A stretch of 64,000 bases of DNA from Clostridium pasteurianum (GCF_001705235.1 NZ_MCGV01000001.1:2294001-2358000); one strand, 5' to 3'. Numbered from the stretch's first letter, positions 35,705 to 44,832 are shown. Notes: generated from the sequence alone by a model not told the origin. Translations and numbers: made by a program.

Positions 35705-36670
35705 ATGGGATACGGAATAGTATACAGTATAGTTGTTCCAGTGTTTAATGAGGAATTAGTTATTTCAGAGTGTCATAGAAAACTTAAAGAAGTTATGGAT
35801 GGGACAAATGAAGAATATGAAATAATATTTGTTAATGATGGAAGCACGGATACAACAAGGAAGAAAGCAGAAGCAATTTGTAAGAAAGATAAAAATGTTA
35901 GGGTTGTAAATTTTTCAAGGAATTTTGGGCATCAGGCTGCCATAACTGCTGGAATGGATGTATCTAATGGTGAAGCTATTGTAGTAATAGATGCAGATCT
36001 TCAGGATCCCCCTGAGGCTATACCTAAGATGATTGAAAAATGGAAGCAAGGTTATGAAATTGTATATGGGAAAAGACTTAAGAGAGAAGGAGAGACTTTT
36101 CTTAAAAAAGTTACTTCAAAAATATATTATAGAATATTAAGTAGTATGACAAGTGTAGATGTTCCTGTAGATGTAGGTGATTTTAGGCTTATTGATAGGA
36201 AGGTCTGTGATGCACTATCGTCTTTACCTGAGAAGAGTAGATATGTAAGAGGACTTGTAAGTTGGGTAGGTTTTAAACAAACTTATGTTGAATTTGTAAG
36301 GCATGAAAGATTTGCAGGGAAGACAAAATATTCTTTAAGCAAAATGATTAAATTAGCTGTTGATGGTATAACATCTATGTCATATAAGCCTCTTTCATTT
36401 GCAAACTATTTTGGCTCAACATGTCTTACTCTTGGAATAATAGCATTTATAATTATAACAATAAAAAATGCGTTAAGTCATATTAGCATTTTAAGCCTTG
36501 GTTCAATTTTATCTATAAATATAGCTATGTTTGGTACAGTTTTTATAAGCAATGGAATTATGGGTCAATATATTTCAAGAATTTTTGAAGAAACTAAAGA
36601 AAGACCTGTATATATAATAGATAATATATTGAATTATAAAGAAGTAGAACATTATAAAGGTAAGGATTAA
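35705..36670 (+). CDS. Polyprenyl-phosphate glycosyltransferase (GT2, GtrB/DPMS-like)
   Basis: 321 residues. GT-A domain (about 5-230) with VNDGSTD, the DADLQDPPE metal motif and a GDFRLIDR region; two C-terminal membrane helices (about 238-262 and 272-298). Such enzymes load a sugar onto undecaprenyl phosphate for export and surface glycosylation. GGAGAGGTGG precedes the ATG. It follows the two-component genes and shares their operator-like repeats, so it is a likely regulon member. Confidence 0.9.
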   Translation: MGYGIVYSIVVPVFNEELVISECHRKLKEVMDGTNEEYEIIFVNDGSTDTTRKKAEAICKKDKNVRVVNFSRNFGHQAAITAGMDVSNGEAIVVIDADLQDPPEAIPKMIEKWKQGYEIVYGKRLKREGETFLKKVTSKIYYRILSSMTSVDVPVDVGDFRLIDRKVCDALSSLPEKSRYVRGLVSWVGFKQTYVEFVRHERFAGKTKYSLSKMIKLAVDGITSMSYKPLSFANYFGSTCLTLGIIAFIIITIKNALSHISILSLGSILSINIAMFGTVFISNGIMGQYISRIFEETKERPVYIIDNILNYKEVEHYKGKD

Positions 36671-36672
36671 TG

Positions 36673-36706
36673 AAGGGTCAGTTTACTTTCGAGTATGCTG
36701 ACCCTT
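36673..36706. terminator. Bidirectional terminator between convergent genes
   Basis: AAGGGTCAG (36673-36681) and CTGACCCTT (36698-36706), between the converging glycosyltransferase and MORN-like genes. Confidence 0.75.
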
Positions 36707-36712
36707 TAAATA

Positions 36713-37396
36713 TCAATATGGATTTTTATATGGAAAAGGGTGACTAAAGGCTAAATGCTCAATAGTAAAATTAAAATGATATAGGTCATATTCATCATTC
36801 GTACTATTATTAAATTGAATTTTATTATCAAAAAAGGATATAGCTAAAGGAATTACATCTAAATGTTTTTTGTTTTCTGCATTTATTTTAAGGCTAGGTT
36901 CATAAATTTCTATATCCGCATCTCCTAGGGATACAGTGACTTTATCTGAAGAAGTTAATAATGATTTCAGATTGCCGGATTCGTAGAAGTTAACTGAGTT
37001 GATGCCAGAAGTTAAATTTAAAATGTCTGAATTAAAAGTAGTGATTTTACCGATAGGAGTTGAAATTAAAGTTGGTTTACTTGAATTAAAGGACTTTATA
37101 TTGCCGCTTTCATAGAAGCTTACTAAATTTGCGGACAGAGTTCCAACTGGAGTGTTTATGTTAGTTTGAGTCTGCAAATATATACTTTTTAATCTTCCAT
37201 CTTCATAAAAACAAAGAGAATTCATGTGTTTATCACACTCATCATTTGAAAAGTTATATCGAGGGATTAAAGCACCACATGTAGTACTAATTGAATTTAT
37301 TTCATTTAACGTGCAAACTTTTATATTGCCATTAACATAATTTTTTCTATAAGTTATACCAAGTAAGGATTTATAATTTGTCATAGCATTTTCCAT
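36713..37396 (-). CDS. Repeat protein with MORN_2-like YESGNLKS motifs
   Basis: 227 residues with at least three spaced copies of FYESGNLKS-type motifs (FYEDGRLKSIYL, FYESGNIKSF, FYESGNLKSL) about 36-52 residues apart. They resemble the YYENGKLK core of MORN_2/YwqK-type repeats. No signal peptide or membrane helix is seen. Function is unknown. GGAGGTATTACTT precedes the ATG. It stands alone on the minus strand. Confidence 0.6.
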   Translation of the reverse strand: MENAMTNYKSLLGITYRKNYVNGNIKVCTLNEINSISTTCGALIPRYNFSNDECDKHMNSLCFYEDGRLKSIYLQTQTNINTPVGTLSANLVSFYESGNIKSFNSSKPTLISTPIGKITTFNSDILNLTSGINSVNFYESGNLKSLLTSSDKVTVSLGDADIEIYEPSLKINAENKKHLDVIPLAISFFDNKIQFNNSTNDEYDLYHFNFTIEHLAFSHPFPYKNPY

Positions 37397-37483
37397 AAGT
37401 AATACCTCCTATTTTGTAAAACTATCAATAACACATAAGATAATTTTACAAAATAAAAAAATGCATGTCAAATAATTATTAAA

Positions 37484-38272
37484 TTAACAAGAAACTTTTC
37501 TGGAAACAAGTGTAAAAGTTTTAGGGATTCCTTTATCAAAATTATCGCATGATAAGTTTGGTTCTTCATCAAGAGTTTTAATTGTAAAGCCAGAAGAGGC
37601 AACAGAGGTTACTATTTCCCCAAGGGTCCATTTCCTTAAAAGGACTTTTTCAGGTTCACTATTATCAAGTAGATATTTTGAAAAGGCAGCATCTTTTTCT
37701 TCTAGAGAAGTGTCAAAATAGTTTCCAGTTACTTTATGTTTCCTAACCTTGGCAGTTGTGCCCCTAGAGGTGATTAATTTAGTTGAGACTGGATGAAAGT
37801 CTCTGAGGATAAATGTTCCACCATTTTTAAGGAGTTTGTATATTAGCTCCATAAAAGGCGATAGATCAAGAAAATAATGTAGTATGCCCATTTCGGCAAA
37901 TACAATGTCATAATCCCCTGTTATAAAATTTTCAGGAAGTTTAAGTACATCACTTAAAATATAGTTTATTTTCACATTGGCTTTCTCAGCTAAATCTAAA
38001 GCATAATTCATGTTCCCCTTTGAAAAATCAACTACACTTACATCTGCACCTAATGAGGCAAGAGAAACTGCTTTGATTCCATTCGATCCCATGATGTTCA
38101 TTATTTTTTTACCGTTAACATCTCCAAATTTTTCTTTAAGTACTGATAAAAATTTATAGGGATTTTCGCATATTTTTTTGGCTGCATCATCTGGAGTTCC
38201 AAATCTTTCAACCCATGCACTATAGGTTTCTTTATTCCAGGCATCTTCATTTATATTAGTAATTTCATTCAT
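37484..38272 (-). CDS. Class I SAM-dependent methyltransferase
   Basis: 262 residues with a Rossmann core. Motif I is degenerate (IMNIMGSNGIKAVSLA), the acidic motif II is VVDFS, and motif IV is IVFAEMGILHYF. After it comes the LLKNGGTFILRDFHP segment. It methylates an unidentified small molecule or protein in the cytoplasm. GGAGG lies about ten bases before the ATG. It is likely monocistronic. Confidence 0.8.
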   Translation of the reverse strand: MNEITNINEDAWNKETYSAWVERFGTPDDAAKKICENPYKFLSVLKEKFGDVNGKKIMNIMGSNGIKAVSLASLGADVSVVDFSKGNMNYALDLAEKANVKINYILSDVLKLPENFITGDYDIVFAEMGILHYFLDLSPFMELIYKLLKNGGTFILRDFHPVSTKLITSRGTTAKVRKHKVTGNYFDTSLEEKDAAFSKYLLDNSEPEKVLLRKWTLGEIVTSVASSGFTIKTLDEEPNLSCDNFDKGIPKTFTLVSRKVSC

Positions 38273-38361
38273 TTAATTTAAGGCCTCCGTAGCAATTTTT
38301 ATGAAGTAACAGTTCTTTACTAATTATATATAAAAATAAGCCCCTTGAAAATAGGAGCTTA

Positions 38362-39045
38362 CTAAAACTTAATATACTTTATAAAAGGATAATGTTGAAT
38401 CATTAAAAGAAAATTAGATATATCATATGAATTAGGAATTTTAAGCACGAGATTTATATTAATAAGACTTGCCTTATTATCATCAGATTCCTTTTGTATC
38501 TTGAAACTTAATATATCTATATTTTTATCTTTGAATATGCACGTTAATTTGTCTACTGCATCTGGTTCATTTAATACCTTAATACTCAATTCCTCTGTTA
38601 GTGGATTAGCAAGCCAGAAAAAGTTTCTATGAAGAATAGTTTGTCCCAATAATATTACAAAGCAAGATAATAATCCTATACAATACATGCCTGAACCCAA
38701 AGCAAGTCCAACTCCAGCAGTAGCCCATATTCCGGCAGCGGTCGTTAATCCTTTTATGGATTGTTTTCTCATAAATATCATTCCAGCACCTAAAAAGCCT
38801 ACGCCGCTTACAACTTGTGCAGCAATACGTGAAGGATCTATTGATATATTTTGTGTACCTACTAGATCTTGGAAACCATATTTTGATACTATCATCATAA
38901 GAGCAGAGCTCAGGCAAACTATAAAGTGGGTTCTTATACCGGCTTCCTTCATTCTATTTTGTCTTTCGTAACCTATTAAGCATCCACAAATGCCAGCAAT
39001 TATTATTCTAATAAAATAAGTTAATTCAGTATTATAATTTAACAC
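38362..39045 (-). CDS. MgtC/SapB-family membrane protein
   Basis: 227 residues: four to five helices in the first 140 residues with the family motif CGCLIGYERQNRMKEAGIRTH and GVGFLGAGMIF, then an ACT-like C-terminal domain (about 150-227). MgtC proteins are linked to magnesium limitation and inhibit F-type ATPase or modulate membrane potential in other bacteria. Role here is inferred only. AGGAGATGACTT precedes the ATG. Confidence 0.9.
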   Translation of the reverse strand: MLNYNTELTYFIRIIIAGICGCLIGYERQNRMKEAGIRTHFIVCLSSALMMIVSKYGFQDLVGTQNISIDPSRIAAQVVSGVGFLGAGMIFMRKQSIKGLTTAAGIWATAGVGLALGSGMYCIGLLSCFVILLGQTILHRNFFWLANPLTEELSIKVLNEPDAVDKLTCIFKDKNIDILSFKIQKESDDNKASLININLVLKIPNSYDISNFLLMIQHYPFIKYIKF

Positions 39046-39227
39046 ATGAAGTCATCTCCTAATCAATTGGTATAATATTTATTATATAACAATATTATAG
39101 ATTAATTTACTGAAAATTTTGTTATTTTTGAAATTATTAATTTAAAATTTAGTCATTTGGTAAATAATAAATGCTATATGAAGATACACTTTATAAGTAA
39201 CAGTGAGCAATAAAATTTATTAACAAA

Positions 39228-39296
39228 TGAGAATCATTATTGACAATTATAAGACTAAGTGATATATTTAAGAAAACACCATACAGGGGAGGGGTA
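39228..39296 (+). promoter_or_regulatory. csoR-copA promoter with Fur-box-like and CsoR-operator-like sites
   Basis: TTGACA (39240-39245), a 17-bp spacer and TATATT (39263-39268). TGAGAATCATTATTG (39228-39242), overlapping the -35, matches the Fur consensus TGATAATNATTATCA at 11 of 14 fixed positions. ATACAGGGGAGGGGTAT (39280-39296), after the expected start site, has ATAC/GTAT ends around a G-rich core, like CsoR operators, though it also contains the ribosome site. Binding by either regulator is inference. Confidence 0.5.
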
Positions 39297-39299
39297 TAT

Positions 39300-39566
39300 G
39301 TGAACAAAGAAAAAAGCGAAGCTGTAAGAGCACTGAAAACTTCAAAAGGTCAAATTGAGGGGATAATAAAAATGATAGAAGACGGAAGGTATTGTATAGA
39401 TGTATCCAATCAGATAGTTGCTGCATCGTCACTTTTAAAGAAAGCTAATATGCTTATTTTAAAGCAGCATCTTAACCATTGCGTGAAGGAAGCTTTTATG
39501 CATGACAATGGGGAAGAGAAAGTTGACGAAATAATGGATTTACTTTCTAGAGTAATTAGCAAGTAA
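39300..39566 (+). CDS. csoR: CsoR-type copper-sensing repressor
   Basis: 88 residues, all-helical DUF156 fold. Copper ligands C32, H57 and C61 have the C-H-C spacing of CsoR. In the copper-free state it represses, and Cu(I) binding releases DNA. GTG at 39300 follows GGGGAGGGG; upstream in-frame ATG lacks a site. It is the first gene of the copper operon csoR-copA-copZ. Confidence 0.9.
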   Translation: MNKEKSEAVRALKTSKGQIEGIIKMIEDGRYCIDVSNQIVAASSLLKKANMLILKQHLNHCVKEAFMHDNGEEKVDEIMDLLSRVISK

Positions 39567-39595
39567 TAAAAAGTACAAAACAAGGAGAGGAGAGC

Positions 39596-41830
39596 ATGAA
39601 TAACAAAACTTTAAAAATAGAAGGAATGACTTGTGCTGCATGTGCAAGAACTGTTGAACGTGTAACAAGTAAATTAGAAGGAGTTACTAATTCTAATGTA
39701 AATTTAGCTACAGAAAAGTTAAGCATAAGTTTTGAAGAAGATAAGGTAAACATTGATGATATAAAAGATGCAATAACGAAAGCTGGATATAAAGCTTTTG
39801 ATAATATAATTTCTATAGACAGGGATAAAGAGAGAAAAGAAAAAGAGATAAAGTCACTCTGGAATAGATTTTTAGTATCAGCTTTATTTGCAGTTCCCCT
39901 ACTTATTATAGCAATGGTGCCTATGATATTTAATTCTATTGGAATTATGTTTCCACCAGCAATTGATCCTATGGTTCATCCTAAGATATATGGCATTTTG
40001 GAATTTGTACTAGTAATACCTATTATAATTAAGGGAAGAAAATTTTTTAAGGTTGGATTTAAAACTTTAATTAAGGGAAATCCTAATATGGATTCGTTAA
40101 TTGCCATTGGTTCATCAGCGGCATTTTTATACAGTCTATTTGGATTATATAGAATATTTAATGGCAGCAAAGAAGCGCAGCTTTATTTTGAATCTGCTGG
40201 AATTATATTAACACTTATAACCCTAGGAAAGTATATGGAAGCTGTTTCTAAGGGGAAAACTTCAGAGGCAATAAAAAAGCTTATTGGGCTGACACCCAAA
40301 ACTGCTATTGTTGTAAAGGGTGATAAGGAAGAGGAAATTCCCATAGATGAAGTTAAACCCGGCGATATTATAATTGTCAAACCTGGAGCTAAAATACCTG
40401 TGGACGGAATAGTAGTTGCAGGTACAACATCTATAGATGAATCAATGCTTACAGGAGAAAGTATTCCGGTCTCTAAAACTAAAGGTGATGAGGTTATAGG
40501 TGCAAGCATAAATAAAAATGGACTAATAAAGTACAAAGTTACAAAAGTCGGACGTGATACAGTGCTAGCACAAATTGTTAGGTTAGTTGAGGAGGCCCAG
40601 GGTTCAAAGGCACCTATTGCTAAACTTGCGGATATAGTGTCAGGTTATTTTGTGCCGGTAGTTATTGCACTAGCGGTTATATCAGCTTTAGCCTGGTATT
40701 TATCGGGTAAAGACGTAACCTTTACGCTTACTATATTTATATCGGTTCTAGTAATTGCTTGTCCATGTGCATTAGGATTAGCTACACCTACAGCCATCAT
40801 GGTTGGAACAGGTAAGGGTGCTGAATATGGAGTTCTTATAAAAAGTGGTACAGCACTTGAAAACACACATAAAATTAAAACAATAGTATTTGATAAGACA
40901 GGAACAATAACGGAAGGGAAACCTAAAGTAACAGATATAAAAGCATCAGAAGGGGAAGAAAATTATTTGCTTAGAATTGCTGCTTCTGTTGAAAAAAATT
41001 CAGAACATCCACTTGGTGATGCTATTGTTAGGGAAGCGCAAACTCGCAATTTAGACTTATTTAAAACTGATGAATTTAAAGCTGTGCCAGGTCATGGTAT
41101 TGAGGCTAGTATAAATGGAAGAAAAGTGCTTCTTGGAAACAAAAGACTTATGACTGATAATAATATTAAAATAGATAATATAATTGAAACTGCTGAGAAG
41201 TTAGCAAGTGAGGGCAAGACACCTATGTATATTGCACTTGATGGTGAAGCTAAGGGAATAATAGCGGTGGCAGATACAGTAAAGGAAAGCAGTGAAAGAG
41301 CAATAAAAAAACTTCATGAAAAAGCAATAGAAGTTGTAATGATAACTGGTGATAACAAAAAATCTGCTGATGCAATAGCTAAAAAGGTGGGAATAGACAG
41401 AGTACTTGCAGAGGTGCTTCCGCAGGATAAGGCAGCAGAAGTAAAAAAACTTCAAGATGAAGGTAAAAAAGTTGCTATGGTTGGAGATGGAATTAATGAT
41501 GCTCCAGCGCTGGCTCAAGCAGATATTGGCATGGCAATAGGAAATGGTACAGATATTGCTATGGAGTCAGCTGATATAGTTCTTATGAAGAGTGATCTAA
41601 TGGATGTAGCAGTAGCAATAGAATTAAGTCAGAAAACCATAAAGAATATTAAGGAAAATTTATTCTGGGCGTTTGGATATAACGTTATAGGCATACCTGT
41701 AGCTATGGGAATCCTATATTTGTTTGGAGGACCACTTTTAAATCCAATGATAGCGGCAGGAGCTATGAGTTTAAGTTCTGTTTCAGTATTAACTAATGCA
41801 TTAAGGTTAAAAAGATTAAATTTAAAATAA
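39596..41830 (+). CDS. copA: Copper-exporting P1B-type ATPase
   Basis: 744 residues. One N-terminal HMA domain with C13-A-A-C16, eight helices, the CPC motif at 389-391, phosphorylation site D433 in DKTGT, the SEHPLG motif and [14 protein letters not shown]. The CPC and HMA features indicate Cu(I) export. AGGAGAGGAGAGC precedes the ATG. It lies 29 bp after csoR and is followed by the chaperone gene. Confidence 0.95.
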   Translation: MNNKTLKIEGMTCAACARTVERVTSKLEGVTNSNVNLATEKLSISFEEDKVNIDDIKDAITKAGYKAFDNIISIDRDKERKEKEIKSLWNRFLVSALFAVPLLIIAMVPMIFNSIGIMFPPAIDPMVHPKIYGILEFVLVIPIIIKGRKFFKVGFKTLIKGNPNMDSLIAIGSSAAFLYSLFGLYRIFNGSKEAQLYFESAGIILTLITLGKYMEAVSKGKTSEAIKKLIGLTPKTAIVVKGDKEEEIPIDEVKPGDIIIVKPGAKIPVDGIVVAGTTSIDESMLTGESIPVSKTKGDEVIGASINKNGLIKYKVTKVGRDTVLAQIVRLVEEAQGSKAPIAKLADIVSGYFVPVVIALAVISALAWYLSGKDVTFTLTIFISVLVIACPCALGLATPTAIMVGTGKGAEYGVLIKSGTALENTHKIKTIVFDKTGTITEGKPKVTDIKASEGEENYLLRIAASVEKNSEHPLGDAIVREAQTRNLDLFKTDEFKAVPGHGIEASINGRKVLLGNKRLMTDNNIKIDNIIETAEKLASEGKTPMYIALDGEAKGIIAVADTVKESSERAIKKLHEKAIEVVMITGDNKKSADAIAKKVGIDRVLAEVLPQDKAAEVKKLQDEGKKVAMVGDGINDAPALAQADIGMAIGNGTDIAMESADIVLMKSDLMDVAVAIELSQKTIKNIKENLFWAFGYNVIGIPVAMGILYLFGGPLLNPMIAAGAMSLSSVSVLTNALRLKRLNLK

Positions 41831-41856
41831 TATATAAATACAAGGAGGAAATAAAA

Positions 41857-42114
41857 ATGGCTAAAAGAATATCAGTAGAAGGAATGAGCTGTGAACACTG
41901 TGCAGCTCATGTTAAAGAGGCACTAGAAGGGATTGGAGCTAACAATGTCAAGGTTAATTTAAAGAAAAAATCAGCATTAATAAGTAATGATGTGGAAGAT
42001 GAAAAAATAAAGGCAGCTATTGAGGATGCTGGTTATGAAGCTACTAAGATAGAAGAAGCTTCAGATGAAAGTACATCTAAACTAAAGGGATTTTTTAAGA
42101 AGGTTATGAAGTAA
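41857..42114 (+). CDS. copZ: CopZ-like copper chaperone
   Basis: 85 residues: an HMA fold with the GMSCEHCAAH copper motif (C12, C15) and an 18-residue charged C-terminal extension ending FFKKVMK that ordinary CopZ lacks. It would hand Cu(I) to CopA. Its last codon and stop (AAGTAA) form the first bases of a palindromic repeat, so the tail may have been altered when the repeat inserted. Confidence 0.88.
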   Translation: MAKRISVEGMSCEHCAAHVKEALEGIGANNVKVNLKKKSALISNDVEDEKIKAAIEDAGYEATKIEEASDESTSKLKGFFKKVMK

Positions 42115-42270
42115 CAGTATTTTATAATATTAAACAAAGCTCATAAGTTTTATCATATCTGGGGTTTGGATCAGAGATTCATTATAATTATTCAAGTTTT
42201 GTATATGTGGAAAGTGCTTATATAAAATAAAAAATTATAATGTTGCTTACCTAAACCTCATGTATGATAA
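42109..42270. repeat. Nested palindromic element, copy 3 (degenerate)
   Basis: It begins with AAGTAACAGT at 42109, overlapping the copZ stop. TTATCATATCTGGGGTTTGG (42150-42169) pairs with the segment 42251-42270 (CTAAACCTCATGTATGATAA), the same outer arms as the long palindrome module of copies 1 and 5. The right outer arm with ACTGTTACTT is lost, so this copy looks old or truncated. Confidence 0.6.
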
Positions 42271-42305
42271 TTTGCATTATATAATGTAAACTTTAGGAGG
42301 GTGTA

Positions 42306-42704
42306 ATGAATAATGAAGTTGTACTTGTAGAGTTCTTTGGTACTAAAGATAAAAATTCATGTGGTGGATGTGAAGGTAGTAAGAAGTCATGTTCTAATAA
42401 CTGTGGTGGATGTGGAACTTGTCATTCAAAAAAATCATGTTGTAGTAGTAAATCAATGTATGAACAATATTTGAATTTAAAAAAGTATATAAAAGAAACA
42501 GATATAAGTAATAATGTAGAAATACAATTTATAGATATGAAAAAAGTTAATTTAGATGAGTATGAATACATTAAAAAGGCTGTTGAAAAGAAATATACTC
42601 TTCCCATAATAGCTATTAATGAATATATAAGATTTTATGGAGGGATGCAGGAAGACATAATATATAATGCAATTAAAAAAGAATTGAATGACGTCTATAT
42701 GTGA
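42306..42704 (+). CDS. Cys-rich protein with thioredoxin-like C-terminal part
   Basis: 132 residues. After a VVLVEFFG strand come eleven cysteines within about residues 18-47 (CGGC, CSNNC, CGTC, CC groups). The rest (EIQFIDMKKVNLDEYEYIKKAVEKKY, then LPIIAINEYIRFYGG with a cis-Pro-like turn) resembles a thioredoxin-fold tail. The Cys insert sits where an active-site CxxC would be. Next to copper genes, metal binding or thiol handling is likely but unproven. GGAGG precedes the ATG. Confidence 0.6.
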   Translation: MNNEVVLVEFFGTKDKNSCGGCEGSKKSCSNNCGGCGTCHSKKSCCSSKSMYEQYLNLKKYIKETDISNNVEIQFIDMKKVNLDEYEYIKKAVEKKYTLPIIAINEYIRFYGGMQEDIIYNAIKKELNDVYM

Positions 42705-42838
42705 AATTCAAAATGACATATATTGGGCATCAAATAATAATTTTTTCTTTACTAGAAAACACAACATAAAAAGTAAATTAATATGTATTATATTTGAACA
42801 TATGTAATAATAAGTAATCAAAATTGCATTAAAGCCGG

Positions 42839-42894
42839 TTATTTTTAAAAAATTTTAAAAATAAATTGACAAAGTGCAATTGAAACTATATATT
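42839..42894 (+). promoter_or_regulatory. alsS promoter with adjacent AT palindrome
   Basis: TTGACA (42866-42871), a 17-bp spacer and TATATT (42889-42894). A 12-bp perfect inverted repeat (TTATTTTTAAAA and TTTTAAAAATAA, 42839-42864) ends one base before the -35 box and could be an operator or UP-like element. Confidence 0.6.
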
Positions 42895-42961
42895 AGGATA
42901 TTAGCCACTGAAAAGTTTTTTTGAAAAATTTATTTAAATTAAAAATAAGGGGTTAATGTCA

Positions 42962-44653
42962 ATGAGTGAAAGTTTAAAGCAAGAAAAGGATGTTAAAGTT
43001 TCAAAAATTTCAGAAGAGCAAAAAAAGTTAACTACTGCTGAATTAGTTGTAAAGTGCTTAGAAAATGAAAATGTAGAGTACATATTCGGTATACCCGGAG
43101 AGGAAAACTTAGCACTTATTAATGCTCTTAAGGAATCATCTATAAAATTTATAACTACACGTCATGAGCAAGGTGCTGCTTTTATGGCAGATGTATATGG
43201 ACGATTGACTGGTAAACCTGGTGTATGTCTTTCAACTTTAGGACCGGGAGCTACAAACCTTATGACAGGAGTTGCTGATGCAAATCTTGATGGGGCTCCT
43301 TTAGTAGCAATAACTGGACAAGTTGGAACAGATAGAATGCATATAGAATCACATCAACATCTCGATTTAGTTGCTATGTTTGCTCCTGTTACTAAGTGGA
43401 ACAAACAAATAGTAAGACCTGATACTGCACCTGAAATAGTTAGAAAAGCTTTTAAGACAGCAGTTGATGAAAAACCAGGCGCATGTCATATTGACCTTCC
43501 ACAAAATATTGCGGATATGCCTGTAGAAGGTAAACCGTTAAAACATACATTAGTTGATAAGAGTTTTGCATCATATAGCAGCATAGAAAAAGCAGCAATA
43601 GCAATATCTAGAGCTAAAAATCCACTTATACTTTCAGGAAACGGAGCAATACGTTCTAAAGCAAATAAAGCAGTTTTAAATATGGCTGAAAGATTAAATA
43701 TTCCAATTGCAAATACATTTATGGGTAAAGGAATAGTCTCTTTTAAGCATCCTCTTTCACTTTGGAGCATGGGACTAGCTCAAAAGGATTATGTTAACAG
43801 AATTTTTGAAAAGACAGATCTTGTTATTGCAATAGGTTATGATATAATAGAATATTCACCTAAAAAGTGGAACCCAAATGGAGATATTAATATAATCCAT
43901 ATAGGTGAAAATAGAGCTGAAGTAAATAAATGTTATCTTCCAGAAGTTGAAGTTATAGGTGATATATCAGATTCTATTTATGAAATAGTTAGGCGTTCAA
44001 ATAGAGTAAATGTACCGAAGCAAGTACTTAAGATAAGGGAAGATATGGAAAAAGATTATAAGGAATACAGTAACGATGATTGTTGTCCTATGAAACCTCA
44101 AAAAATATTGTATGATTTACGTAAGGTTATGGGTGAAGAGGATATAGTTATATCTGATGTTGGAGCTCATAAAATGTGGATAGCTAGAAATTATCATTGT
44201 TATAAGCCTAATACATGTATAATATCAAATGGTTTTGCATCGATGGGTATAGCAATTCCTGGAGCATTAGCAGCAAAACTTGTAAATCCAGATAAAAAGG
44301 TAGTTGCAGTTACAGGTGATGGTGGATTCATGATGAATTCTCAGGAACTTGAGACAGCTTTAAGAATTGGTACTCCTTTTGTAACTCTAATATTTAATGA
44401 TAGTAATTATGGACTTATAAAATGGAAGCAGGAAGAAAGATACGGAGAATCAGCATGTATACATTTTACGAATCCAGATTTTAAGATGTATGCTGAGAGC
44501 ATGGGACTTAAAGGATATAGGATTACAAAAGCTGAAGATCTTATTCCTACTCTTGAGGAAGCATTAGCGCAGGATGTACCAAGTGTAATTGATTGTCCTG
44601 TTGATTACAGCGAAAATCTTAAATTATCACATAAATTAGAGGAACTAAAGTAA
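42962..44653 (+). CDS. alsS: Catabolic acetolactate synthase
   Basis: 563 residues, a TPP-dependent enzyme. The catalytic Glu is in TRHEQGAA; the TPP-binding motif is GDGGFMMNSQELETALRIG with NDSNYGLIKW. The DLVIAIGYDIIEYSPKKWN segment matches AlsS-type rather than FAD-binding IlvB enzymes. It condenses two pyruvates to acetolactate for acetoin. No T-box or small subunit is attached, unlike the ilvB copy 6 kb away. ATG at 42962 has the better ribosome spacing. The final AAG-TAA overlaps a palindromic repeat. Confidence 0.9.
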   Translation: MSESLKQEKDVKVSKISEEQKKLTTAELVVKCLENENVEYIFGIPGEENLALINALKESSIKFITTRHEQGAAFMADVYGRLTGKPGVCLSTLGPGATNLMTGVADANLDGAPLVAITGQVGTDRMHIESHQHLDLVAMFAPVTKWNKQIVRPDTAPEIVRKAFKTAVDEKPGACHIDLPQNIADMPVEGKPLKHTLVDKSFASYSSIEKAAIAISRAKNPLILSGNGAIRSKANKAVLNMAERLNIPIANTFMGKGIVSFKHPLSLWSMGLAQKDYVNRIFEKTDLVIAIGYDIIEYSPKKWNPNGDINIIHIGENRAEVNKCYLPEVEVIGDISDSIYEIVRRSNRVNVPKQVLKIREDMEKDYKEYSNDDCCPMKPQKILYDLRKVMGEEDIVISDVGAHKMWIARNYHCYKPNTCIISNGFASMGIAIPGALAAKLVNPDKKVVAVTGDGGFMMNSQELETALRIGTPFVTLIFNDSNYGLIKWKQEERYGESACIHFTNPDFKMYAESMGLKGYRITKAEDLIPTLEEALAQDVPSVIDCPVDYSENLKLSHKLEELK

Positions 44654-44832
44654 CAGTATTGCTGGAACATTAAATAAAATTAATAAATCTAAGGGTGATA
44701 TTTTAAAAATCCTAAGAAATTTCAATAACTCACTAACGTTCAAACAGATTGAAATTTCTAAGTCTTTTCAAAATATCACCCTAAGATTTATACAATTTTA
44801 TTTAAATTGTTCCAGCAACACTGTTACTTTAG
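44647..44832. repeat. Nested palindromic element, copy 4 (complete simple form)
   Basis: 186 bp, almost fully self-complementary. Outer arms AAAGTAACAGTATTGCTGG and CCAGCAACACTGTTACTTT differ at one base. The middle arms contain ATTAATAAATCTAAGG and its near complement. The inner stem (GGTGATATTTT with AAAATATCACC) encloses the loop AACTCACTAACGTTCAAACA. It contains the alsS stop codon and probably also ends that transcript. Confidence 0.85.

Noticed and set aside
38303-38312. Single AAGTAACAGT arm upstream of the methyltransferase gene
   Set aside because: No complementary arm follows and it lies at a gene start; it may be chance or a relic. A similar lone match is at 39195-39204.
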